NCBI GenBank assembly: GCA_026122225.1
Contig: JANEZZ010000522.1
Coordinates: 1,612,001 to 1,676,000 of the forward strand
Direction: 5' to 3'
DNA: 64,000 nt
From: Heloderma charlesbogerti
Taxonomy: Eukaryota > Chordata > Lepidosauria > Squamata > Helodermatidae
A program made the position numbers and the translations under genes. This document shows positions 54,693 to 64,000 of this stretch, one piece after another. The notes beneath the pieces are model-generated. The model did no database searches and was not told the DNA's origin. It worked only from the letters and a program-made list of their open reading frames with translations. Every line of letters starts with the position of its first letter. Position 1 is the stretch's first letter.

Positions 54693-56854
54693 CCTCATTC
54701 TGTAAAATTCTGTGCTAATGTTTAGGGCCATTCTGATTTCTGCTGACTTGTTTGCAGTGAGCTTTAGTTCATGGTTCCCTGGTAGCCTGTCCTGTGAATC
54801 ACCACACCAATACAACAGAGGATCTCGGCTACCCTTGCTCGTGCTCTTGTACAACTCTGCTGTACAACGGTGCTTGTACCATTCAACTGGAAACATGATA
54901 TGGGTGGAGCAAAGTCCTGGACTATGTGCATCACTAAGTACTGGCCATTCATTGTACTAATGCATGGATGTCATAGACATGGCCTGAGAAGCTGGTCAGG
55001 CCTTGCTGAATTGGTTGGTCATCATAACCCAAGCCACTGCTTGGACTGTCACTGCTAAAGCCGTTTCATAAGACTGGGCTAACTGTCAGCCTACCTTTTG
55101 GGGCTCTCTACTTTGACTTTGACTTACTGCTTGGAGTCAGGCAAATGAAATCTCCCATGCCTCAGTTTCCACTACATACAAAGTGGCATATGGTGAAAAG
55201 TGACACAATTCACTTGGATGCCATTATGTTGTCAAAGCACTTGGCAACTCTGTGATTAAAGAGGGGGAATTAATCAAGTGCAAAAGCAGATTTGCGACAA
55301 AAGACCATGTAAAACAAACAAGAACCCAAATGCATTTTGAGCTGTATATCTGTCTCTCCTTCACAGGATAGCCTTTGTAGACTCTAAAAAAAGGTAAACA
55401 ATGACCTAGAAATCAGATTACATTAAGCTTCTGTAATAAATCTGCCTTTGTGCTCCATTGCCGATTCCGGGTTTTGGTTTTCTGCATCATATTGATCGGG
55501 CGTGACCACGCCCTTCTTGGAGTACTGTGATTAAAGGGAAAGAAGTTTAGGCCGAGAGGCCCATGTGACCAGGTGGGAGGAGCGGCTTCTTCCAGAAGGC
55601 AGATGATTCAAATGCTTTGAGGGTTATACCTTTCCAGACGTGCTGGTCCAGTTGGGGCAGAGAGATTCCCTGGCACAGCTCCTGCCATGGCATCACTGTG
55701 TGTGTTTGTGTTTTGCTTAATCCCCACCAGGCAGCATCTCTGTCATGGCAGCAACAGCATGATTAAGACGATGGAACGTTGCTGTCACAAGCATGTAATT
55801 ACGGGTTTCCTGTGTCACTCCCTGATGGGAGGTCAGTGACTCTCCCTCCCCCTGTCAGCAGAAGGGGAGTGGGTAGGAATCTGTCAGGTTCTCTCTCTAA
55901 CCGCCATGCCAGTCCTTAAGCTTCCAGTGCAGGATGCAGGAGATGGACGGGCCAATTGTTTGGATATGAAAGGAGAGAAAGCCAAGAAAAGCAGGGAAAG
56001 GAGGGAAGCCAGTAAATGAAAGGGGGAAACGAGAGTCAAATTAGAGAGTCAAGGAGGAGGGGAAGGGCAAAGAACAAAGCGCCCTTGTGGTCCGTTGCTC
56101 GAGGAGTGCCCCTTGGAATGACACCACAGCTTGGCCTATTGACGAGAGGGGCCCTTCCAGAGCCCTGACCAGTCGAGGCACTGTAATGCCTGCTTCTGTA
56201 AGGTCTGGGCCGGCCAAAGATACTTTGCTGCTTGAGGCAGAGTAGCAAATGGAGCTCCCCACCCCACACGCCACACACAGAGACAAAGTCATGGTAAGTA
56301 CTACCGCAAGCCAGTCCAGTTATCTGGCTACCTGAGGTAGAAATTCTCACAAGCACCTCTCCCCCTTTCTAACAGTAAAAATACAATCATAATACATTAA
56401 ATGACTAAGGATTTGTTACCCTTTCATGACATTTTGCTTCCTGAGACGGCTGCCTCACTATGCCTAATGGTAGGGCAGGCAGGGCCTGGGTCTCTACACT
56501 TGCCATAGAATGAGGTGATAAAATGGACTTAACTACTTCGTGCTGTACAGGGGGCAGGGGAATTTCATAATGTTCCTCTACATTAAAAGCTCCATACAAA
56601 TGCCAGGATGTTTGTGTTATCATCAGGTATGCTTTGCAAATGGTCACTGTGCTTATTTTACATACATTGAAGCTTAACGAAATTGTCACAGCCTACATTG
56701 CACTTCCATCTGACCTCACTCTTTGCATTCCCCCTACCCTCTACATACACATGCATATATACCTGCCACTTCAGAATGACCTTCCATTCATCTGATGAAG
56801 AGGACTCTGCCCCACAAACACTTATGCCATAATAAAGTTGCTAGTCTTTAAGGT
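54693..56854. other. No gene or repeat recognised
   Basis: 2.2 kb of unique-looking sequence. Confidence 0.5.
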
Positions 56855-56929
56855 TTATTTATTTAAAAAACATTTCTGTGTCGCCCTTCATCAAATCAGA
56901 TTCCAGAGGGTGTTTGGGTATACAACAAT

Positions 56930-57345
56930 TAGGGTGGCCACTTAAGAATCATCAAAGAAGAGGAAATGCATCACCAAAAAGAGGACATTTATTTGCATAA
57001 AATTTGCACATGCCAATTTAGAAATAATTCTTATAATTTAGGACACAATCCTATGCATGTTTAGACAGAGAAAAGGCCTACAACTTTGAGTTGTAGACCT
57101 TTTCTCTGTCTAAGCATGCATAGGATTGTGCCCTTAAATAGAAATATATTACAGTTCACCATAGTGCAGAAGACTGTAGCCAGGTGACCTGTGTGCCTGC
57201 CTGTTCCGTCTGCTGTTCAGGTGATAACTACTGATGGGCCATCATTCTTTATCTTTAAAGCAAGATTGGATAGGATGCCCTTCAAACAGAGGACACCTTC
57301 AAATAGAAATCGGTCCTCTGTAAAAGAGGCCACCTGGCCACCCTA
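56930..57345. mobile_element. hAT MITE, TAGGGTGGCC family, copy 2 (filled site)
   Basis: 416 bp, TAGGGTGGCCACTTAAG to TGGCCACCCTA, perfect duplication acaacaat (56922-56929 and 57346-57353). Carries a 93-bp palindrome absent from the related copy at 44404-44798. Confidence 0.92.
57041..57133. mobile_element. TTAA-flanked palindromic MITE inside the hAT copy
   Basis: 93 bp, a near-perfect inverted repeat (ACAATCCTATGCATG... arms, CTACAACTTTGAGTTGTAG centre). Right flank ttaa (57134-57137); left flank ttta. The empty site at 44532-44548 supports a TTAA target. piggyBac-type placement is inferred. Confidence 0.75.
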
Positions 57346-57890
57346 ACAACAATAGAGATCATAAGTTATTAAAAACCTAATACAGTACAACAAAAACCAA
57401 AATACTAACATCAGACAACCATAACAAGAGACAGCAAATAAAAATGATGAGGCAGACTGAGAGATTGTTTAGACTAAACTGCCTAGGCAAATAAAAATGC
57501 CTTCATCTGGTACTAAAAAGATTGTAACATCAGTGCCAGGCCCTCTTTAAGAAGGGCATTGCAAACCCAGGGTGGCACCACTGAGAAACCTTCTCTCTTG
57601 TGATTACGTAGCACTCTTCTGATAAGGAAGGCACTTGGAGCAGGGCCTCAGCAGAAGATCTTAAGGCATGGGCACCCTGGTATGGGAAGAGTATTCAAGT
57701 ATTTGGGTCTCCAGCTGTTTAGAGTTTTAAAGGTAAGTAGCACCTTGAATTTGACCTGAAAATGAATAGGCAACCAGTGCAGTTCTTCTATTATTGGAAT
57801 GTTGTGGACAAACTTGACCATACTAGTTAACATTCTGGCAAAGGAATCCTGCACTAATTGAAGCTTCTGAGTCATCACAAGACTTTTTGA

Positions 57891-58462
57891 TGCCCCAAAA
57901 CTCTTTGTTATTTTTCCTGCAACAGACTAACATGGCTAATCCTCTGGAAATTCCTACAAAGAGAAATCCAGCACAGCAGGCAAAAGACTGGACTGGAACC
58001 TTCCTTGATTATTTGCTGGCTTTCCATTTGCAGAACATTTTTGTTCTTTAACATAGGGGAACATTCAAAAATGATATGCCCCCTGTACTCTGGCATGGTA
58101 TGGTTCTTTCTACCACGTCATTCTGCTACATGTGGTCACTCAGGTGGTTGTCACATGCTAGCCCTGGCATGTTGGAGTGCCTCCAAAATTCCATGGCTAG
58201 CATGTGGCAACCACATGGGTAAAGGAGCTTGTTGTGTTATTGTCCACCCCAAGCTATTGTGAAGACAGGCCCTTTGTAAACATAGGTTTTATTTACAGTT
58301 TATAAATATTGTAACACTCATGCAGGTTACTCTTTAGTCATGTCTCTGTGATCACTCTACCACTTGTTTAACAACAATGGCCAACGATCTAACCTGCTCC
58401 TATTTGGAACTCTCAATAAGCTCCAGTTTTCATCGATATACCATACTATCAAGAGCTTAAGA
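57891..58462. other. No gene recognised
   Basis: Contains a small inverted repeat: GGTTGTCACATGCTAGCC against GGCTAGCATGTGGCAACC (58144-58214). Confidence 0.45.
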
Positions 58463-58580
58463 CAGCCTTCCCCAACCTGGTGCCCTCAAGATGTGTTGGA
58501 CTACACTCCATCATCCCTAGCCAGGAATCATGGGAGGTGTAGTCCAACACATCTGGAAAACATCAGGTTGGGGAAGGCTG
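58463..58580. mobile_element. hAT-type MITE (CAGCCTTCCCCAACC family), complete
   Basis: 118 bp, CAGCCTTCCCCAACCTGG to GGTTGGGGAAGGCTG. Flanks gcttaaga (58455-58462) and gcttaaag (58581-58588) agree at 6 of 8. Confidence 0.86.
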
Positions 58581-58828
58581 GCTTAAAGGGAAAGCAAAGC
58601 GCAGGAGGGGAAAACAATTGGCCACTGAGAAAGCAAAAGTGAGGAGAGGAAGCAGAGGGGAAGGAGAGAATGCAAGATTTTGGGAAGGAATTGATTTATT
58701 TATTTATTTAATTAATTTATTAATCGCCCATCTGACTGGTCACCCAGCCACTCTGGGCGATGTACAACCCACCATAAAACAATTTAAAACAATAAAATTT
58801 TACCATAAAATTGTTTTTTTAAAATACC

Positions 58829-61759
58829 CTAACCCACCCCAAATGCCTGCCTGAACAACCACGTTTTTAATGCACGACGGAAGCTCATTAAAGAGGGGGC
58901 ATGACGGAGTTCCCGAGGGAGGGAGTTCCACAGAGTGGGGGCCACCACAGAGAAGGCCCTCTCCCTCGTCCCCACCAGTCTAGCTGTCCTGGCTGATGGG
59001 ACAGAGAGAAGGCCATCCGAGGCTGATCTTGTTAAGTGGCCTGTCTGGTGTTGCTGGAGGCGCTCCTTAAGATAGGCTGGGCCGGAACCATATAGGGTTT
59101 TAAAGGTCAAAACCAACACCTTGAATTTGGCCCGGAAAACAACTGGTAACCAGTGCAACTCCTTCAGCACTGGAGTGATGTGATCTCGCCGGCGGCTGTC
59201 TTTAATCAGGCGAGCCACCGCGTTCTGTACCAGCTGCAGTTTCCGAACCGTCTTCAAGGGTAACCCCACGTAGAGCGCATTACAGTAGTCTAAACGAGAG
59301 GAGACCAGGGCATGTACTACCGATGGGAGCAGATGGTCGGGAAGGAAGGGGCGCAGCCGCCGTATCAGATGGAGTTGATACAGCACTGTCCGGCTCACAG
59401 CTGACACCTGAGCCTCCATGGACAGCTGGGAGTCCAAAATGACCCCCAGGCTGCGGACCTGGTCTTTCAAGGGTAGCCGTACCCCATTCAACACCAGGTC
59501 AACATCCCCCAGCCTCCTCTTGTCTCCCACCAAAAGTACCTCGGTCTTGTCAGGGTTGAGCTTCAGTTTATTCCTCCCCATCCAGCCACTCACCGTCTCC
59601 AGACATTTGGACAGGGATTCTACGGCCAACCTTGGTGAAGATTTGAATGAGAGGTAGAGCTGCGTGTCATCCGCATATTGATGACACTGCACCCCAAACC
59701 TCCTGATGATAGCCCCCAGTGGCTTCACATAGATGTTAAATAGCATCGGGGACAGGATGGAACCCTGTGGCACCCCACAAGTAAGTGGCCACGGGTCCGA
59801 AACCTCCTCTCCCAGTGCTACCCTCTGGTACCTGCCGGAGAGGAAGGACCGGAACCACCGCAATACAGTGTCTCCAATGCCCAACCCCTCCAGGCGGTCC
59901 AGGAGGATACCGTGGTCAACGGTATCAAAAGCCGCTGAGAGGTCAAGGAGAACAAGGAAGGAGCATTCACCCCTATCCAGAGCCCTCCTCATATCATCCA
60001 CCAAGGCGACCAAGGCCGTTTCTGTCCCATGCCCAGGCCTGAAGCCCGACTGAAATGGGTCTAGATAATCAGTTTCTTCCAAGTGTGCCTTCAACTGCAC
60101 CGCCACCACCCGCTCAATCACCTTGCCCAAAAATGGCAGATTTGAGACTGGGCGAAAGTTGTTCAGAACTTGAGGATCCAAGGAGGGCTTCTTTAAGAGC
60201 GGTCTTATCACTGCCTCCTTGAGGGCTGATGGCATCACTCCCTCCTCAAGGGAGGCGTTCACCACCGCCTTGATCCCCTCACCCAGTCTCTCTCTGCAGC
60301 TCATAATGAGCCAAGATGGGCAAGGATCAAGTAAGCAGGTGGTCGGCCTTACAGATGAAAGCACCTTGTCCACTTCATCAGGAGGAAGAAGCTGGAACCG
60401 ATCCCACAAAACCGGTTTGCCACAGGCCGCCTCTTGCTCACTAACTGTATCCACAGTGTGCAGAGTAACACACCTAATCTGATCAATTTTATCTGCAAAG
60501 TGCCTTGCCAAAGCCTCACAGGAGGCCTTAGAATGCTCCAGTGGTTCCGGAGCCACAGGACCGACCAGGCTCCGGACCACTTGGAACAGCCTCCTGGGGC
60601 AGCACTCTGCAGACACAATGGAGGCAGCATAATATTCCTTTTTTGCTGCCTTCACCGCCACGTGATAGGCTGAAGATATAGCTCTAGCCCGTGTCTGATC
60701 GTCTTTGGAGCGAGACTTCCGCCACCGGCGCTCTAGCCGTCTCACCTCCTGTTTCAGAGCTCGTAACCGCGGATTGAACCATGGTGCAGTCCGAGCCCTG
60801 TTCAGGGGGAGAGGGCGTTTCGGAGCCACCCGATCTAATGCCCCAGTAATTGCGGCATTCCAGCCACCCACCAGGGTCTCGACCGAGTGGCCGTTGGCAT
60901 GCCCCAGAGAATCCCCAAGCGCATTCAGGAATCCATTTGGATCCATAAGACGCCTGGGGCGGACCAATTTAATGGGTCCTCCACCCCTGCGGAGGGGTTG
61001 TGGAACCGAGAAGTCCAACATCACCAGATAGTGATCTGACCATGACAAGGGGGTGGTGGATATACCCCCGACTTCCAGATCACTCCCCGCTTCTCCAGAA
61101 ACAAACACAAGATCTAGTGCATGACCGGCTACATGGGTGGGCCCAGTTAGAATATGGTGCAGCTCCCAGGAGGCCATGGTCTCCATGAAGTCCCGAGGTG
61201 CTCCTGTGAGGATGGCCTCCGAATGTACGTTGAAGTCCCCCAACACCAGTAAGTTAGGGGACTGTACACGCACATCAGAGACCACCTCAAGCACCTCGGC
61301 CAGGGAGTCAGTCGTGCAGCGGGGTGGACGGTACACGAGCAGAATCCCCAGACTGCCCTTCGGGCCCAACCTCCAGTACATGCACTCAACAACCTTGGTC
61401 TCCCGGAGAGGGGGTCTGGTGAAGACCAAGGACTCTCGGTAGATAACAGCCACTCCCCCTCCCCGATCCCCAGCCCTCGGCTGCTGTGCATACGAAAATC
61501 CAGCTGGACACATGGCTGCAAGGGTTGGAGCAGCAGCCTCGGCCAGCCAGGTCTCCGTAATACATGCCAGGTCTGCACCCTCATCCAGGATCATGTCATG
61601 GATGAGGGGGTTTTCTGGGTAACAGACCTGGCATTGCAGAGCAGCAAACGAAGGCCAGAAGATGGGGTCACGCCTCCCCCAGCCATCCTTTGGCTCTGGA
61701 CAGGCCCGGAGCAGGGGACAGATACTACACATCTCTCCCTTGTTCCCCTTACCTGGCAT
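58829..61759 (-). pseudogene. L2 endonuclease-reverse transcriptase, one frameshift
   Basis: 976 open codons. The endonuclease has ITETWL (residues 67-72), GDFNVH (174-179), LDLVF (215-219) and SDH (241-243). The RT has LLDLSAAFD (604-612), GVPQGSILSP (662-671) and YADD (695-698). The C-terminal region has SRLDYCNALYVGLP and the LWNSLPRE...FRQAFGVG end. All catalytic positions I can identify are intact. The N-terminal endonuclease start (LLLCNARSVTQKT) lies in another frame (61591-61932): a single-base change in the run at 61606-61614 separates it from PLIHDMILDEG. Otherwise free of stops, so this copy is young. Whether a repaired-in-nature sibling is active elsewhere is not visible here. Confidence 0.92.
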
Positions 61760-61971
61760 GGCCTGCCCCTAGCGCTCCACCAGCGCCTGCCGCCCAGCCT
61801 CGGTATGTTCTGGCCCCCAACACTCCCCCCACTGCCTCCATCAGGTGGACACATGCCCCCTCGCTCCCGCCTATCAGGCAGGCTACCCACCCCTAAAAAC
61901 ACAACAAAATCCCTCCCAACAAAATAAAACAAACAAACAAAACAATTAAAATCCCCTTAAAAATGCCAGGC

Positions 61972-62600
61972 AGGAGTCCACAGGGAAGGCCTGGTGGCGG
62001 TGGTAGCAGCGACGGCGGCAGCAGGCCCAGCGGCGGCAAGCACGCCTCTTCCCTGGTGGTGGTGGCTTCTCTTGCAGGCCCTGGCTCTCCCAGGCCACCT
62101 CAGACAGCCAGCTTATGTAGCCCCTCCAGGGAGGGGCAGGTGGAGCAGCGCAGCTGGCTCGGTACCTGGGGGCCTGGTCCTGCAGGGACTGGCGGTCTGC
62201 CAGGCAGAAGTCCACAAGGAAGGCCTGGTGGTGGTGGCAGCGGCGGCAGCAGCAGGGCCAGCGGCGGCAGCAGCAGGCCTCTTCCCCGGTGGTGATGGTG
62301 GTGGTGGCTTCTCCTGCAGGCCCTGGCTCTCCCAGGCCACCTCAGCCAGCCAGCTTATGTAGCCCCTCCAGGGAGGGGCAGGTGGAGCAGCACAGCTGGC
62401 TCGGTACCTGGGGGCCTGGTCCTGCAGGGACTGGCGGTCTGCCAGGCAGAAGTCCACAAGGAAGGCCTGGTGGTGGTGGCAGCGGCGGCAGCAGCAGGCC
62501 CAGCGGTGGCAGCAGCAGGCCCAGCGGCGGCAGCAGCAGGCCTCTTCCCCGGTGGTGATGGTGGTGGTGGCTTCTCCTGCAGGCCCTGGCTCTCTGAGCT
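61972..62600 (-). repeat. GC-rich tandem repeats upstream of the L2 ORF
   Basis: Units start near 61977, 62211 and 62453 (lengths 234 and 242, the third partial). Each contains a GGCGGCAGCAGCAGG block, a GGTGGTGGCTTCTC block, and CCCCTCCAGGGAGGGGCAGG. They lie just 5' of the L2 coding region on its transcribed strand, as expected for a repeated LINE 5' UTR or promoter; that role is inferred. Frames through them are low-complexity. Confidence 0.85.
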
Positions 62601-62654
62601 CCAGTACAATGTCTGGATGTCTGAGCTCCAGTACAACCATTGGAAAGATGGATC

Positions 62655-63126
62655 AGAGAAGTTAGCAGATTGATCAAGGGGCTGGAGCAACTCCGCTGTG
62701 AGGAAACGTTACAACATCTGGGATTGTTCGGCTTAGAAAAAAGGGGAGTAAGGAGGGCGTGGTGGAGGACATGGTGAATTATGGAAGGCGTGGTGAAAGT
62801 GGATGGGGAGTCGTTTTTCTCTCTGTGTCATAATACTAGAACCCAATGGCATCATCACGTGAAGCTGATTGGTGGGAGATTCAGGACAGATAAAAGGGTG
62901 TACTTCTTCATGCAGCACATGGTTAATCTATGGAATTCACTACCACAGGGTGTAGTGATGGCCACCAGTTTGGATGGCTTTAAAAGGGGGTTAGACAAAC
63001 TCATGTAGGAGAAGGCTATCAATGGCTACTAGTCCTGATGAGCATATGCTACCTGCATTATCAGAGGCAGTATGCCTATGTACTCCAGTTGCTGGGGAAC
63101 TTGGATGGGAGGGTGATATAGCACTG
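62655..63126 (+). mobile_element. CR1 LINE 3' part, interrupted at its end
   Basis: Coding remnants include RFRTDKRVYFFMQHMVNLWN and SLPQGVVMATSLDGFKRGLD, followed by the 3' UTR through GCTGGGGAACTTGGATGGGA. The sequence breaks at GCACTGA, where the equivalent at 31.5 kb continues GCACTCATGTCCTGC, because the next CR1 inserted there. Confidence 0.8.
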
Positions 63127-64000
63127 ATCATAGAATCATAATAGTAGGGTTGGAAGGGGCCTACAAGACCATCATGTCCAACCTCCTGCTCAATGCAGGA
63201 ATCCAAGTCAGAGCATCACTGACAGATGGCTGTCCAGCCTCATCTTGAACGCCTCCAATGTGGGAGAGCCCACTACCTCCCTAGGTCATTGGTTCCATTG
63301 TCGCATTGCTCTAACAGTCAGGAACTTTCTCCGGATGTTCAGCCAGAATCTGGCTTCCTGTAACTTTAGCCCATTATTCCGTGCCCTGCATTCTGGGATG
63401 ATCGAGAAGAGGTCCTGGTCTTCCTCTCTGGGACAACCTTTCAAGTACTTGAACAGCGCTATCATATCTCCCCTCAGTCTTCTCTTCTCAAGGCTAAACA
63501 TGCCCAGTTCTTTCAGTCTCTCTTCATAGGGCTTTGTTTCCAGTCCCCTGATCATCTTTGTTGCCCTCCTCTGAACCCTCTCCAGCTTGTCTGCATCCTT
63601 CTTAAAGTGTGGTGCCCAGAACTGGACACAGTACTCCAGATGAGGCCTAACCACTGCTGAGAGAGGGGAACTAGTACTTCCCATGAGTTGGAAGCTATAC
63701 TTCTATTAATGCAGCCCAAAATAGCATTTGCCTTTTTTGCAGCCACATCACATTGTTGGCTCATATTCAACTTGTGATCTACAACAATTCCAAGATCCTT
63801 CTTGCTTGTAGTGTTGTTGAGACACATATCCCCCATCTTGTAACTGTGCATTTGGTTTCTTTTTCCTAGGTGCAGAACTTGACATTTATCCTTATTAAAT
63901 GTCATTCTGTTGTTTTCTGCCCAGTGCTCCAGTCTATCCAGATCACTTTGAATTTTGTTTCTGTCTTCCAAGGTATTAGCTATCCTGCCCAATTTTGTCA
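63127..64000 (-). mobile_element. CR1 LINE 3' part, runs off the window
   Basis: Minus-strand CR1 with its 3' end at 63127 (TCATAGAATCATAATAG, the ATTCTATG-type tail). The body continues beyond 64000. Confidence 0.9.
63286..63992 (-). pseudogene. CR1 reverse transcriptase C-terminal region, frameshifted
   Basis: Upstream frame: LEHWAENNRMTFNKDKCQVLHL and KKDLGIVVDHKLNMSQQCD, the region after the RT YADD motif. A shift near 63680 leads to [51 protein letters not shown] and the C-terminal [12 protein letters not shown] stop (near 63286) separates it from the final REVVGSPTLEAFKMRLD. The RT catalytic core lies outside the window. Confidence 0.9.

Larger units (their letters stand above)
56855..57890 (-). 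mobile_element. L2/CR1-superfamily LINE 3' end with a hAT MITE inside
   Basis: The minus strand carries a decayed RT C-terminus (57648-57878: KLQLVQDSFARML, EELHWLPIHFQVKFKVLLTFKTL, matching L2 ELHWLPV.FRAKFKVLVLTFKTL), then an A-rich UTR and a TTTATTTATTTAA end at about 56855. Interrupted by 56930-57345. Older than the L2 at 58.7 kb. Confidence 0.8.
58690..62640 (-). mobile_element. L2 LINE, near full length
   Basis: Minus strand, roughly 3.9 kb: GC-rich tandem repeats upstream (61972-62600), the EN-RT ORF, a short 3' UTR and a TAAA/TTAA-type microsatellite at 58690-58722. Related 3' ends occur at 19.5 kb (close) and 56.9 kb (older). The 5' boundary near 62600-62640 is approximate. Family placed by RT and C-terminal signatures (LDYCNALYVGLP, ELHWLPV). 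Confidence 0.9.

Noticed and set aside
61591..61932. Separate small gene overlapping the L2 start
   Set aside because: It contains LLLCNARSVTQKT, the expected first endonuclease motif; it is the L2 N-terminus displaced by a one-base shift.
61963..62690. Frames of up to 175 codons rich in Ala, Gly, Pro, His
   Set aside because: Low-complexity translation of the GC-rich repeats upstream of L2 on both strands.

Overview
The window reads as repeat-dense intergenic DNA of a squamate reptile, probably a lizard. The basis is the mixture of transposons: BovB/RTE, L2 and CR1 LINEs, MIR-like tRNA SINEs, and many short hAT-type MITEs, including the family with TIR CAGCCTTCCCCAACC and its ACTACAACTCCCAT core. 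I recognise no host protein-coding gene, rRNA or functional tRNA. The only long reading frames are transposon-derived: a nearly intact L2 polyprotein, two BovB relics and a CR1 reverse-transcriptase tail.

Layout. 0-1.5 kb holds an L2-like 3' end and two hAT MITE pieces. 1.57-4.90 kb is a minus-strand BovB with its endonuclease region deleted; two copies of a palindrome-rich MITE sit inside it and a third (4909-5738) sits exactly in its target-site duplication. 5.9-6.4 kb is a ~148-bp tandem repeat. 7.56-9.33 kb is one palindrome-rich MITE inserted into another. 9.3-20 kb is mostly anonymous sequence with small MITEs and SINEs, two of them showing nested insertions. 20.33-23.56 kb is a full-length but decayed plus-strand BovB with a 12-bp target-site duplication. 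23.6-28.2 kb carries L2-like and CR1 fragments. About 28.7-29.9 kb is almost free of cytosine on the + strand, with two long runs containing none. 30-58 kb holds more MITEs, SINEs, CR1 tails, a truncated BovB, two further palindrome-rich MITEs (39.7-40.6 and 48.5-49.2 kb), a TAGGGTGGCC hAT family caught in both empty-site and filled-site states, and a degenerate satellite at 51.5 kb. 58.7-62.6 kb is a near-complete minus-strand L2 with GC-rich ~240-bp repeats upstream of its ORF. The window ends in a CR1 inserted into another CR1.

The most interesting signal is the palindrome-rich family, with seven copies. Its termini (TAGGGATG...CATCCCTA) resemble those of maize Ac, and it makes 8-bp duplications, so I place it in the hAT superfamily. 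The interior is a chain of alternating hairpins of two kinds (a TACGTAAATATTTACGTA core, and a CAAATGGCGGC/GCCGCCATTTG pair), themselves arranged symmetrically. Most copies also carry two outward-facing consensus 5' splice sites. No transposase is encoded in any copy, so mobilisation in trans is inferred.
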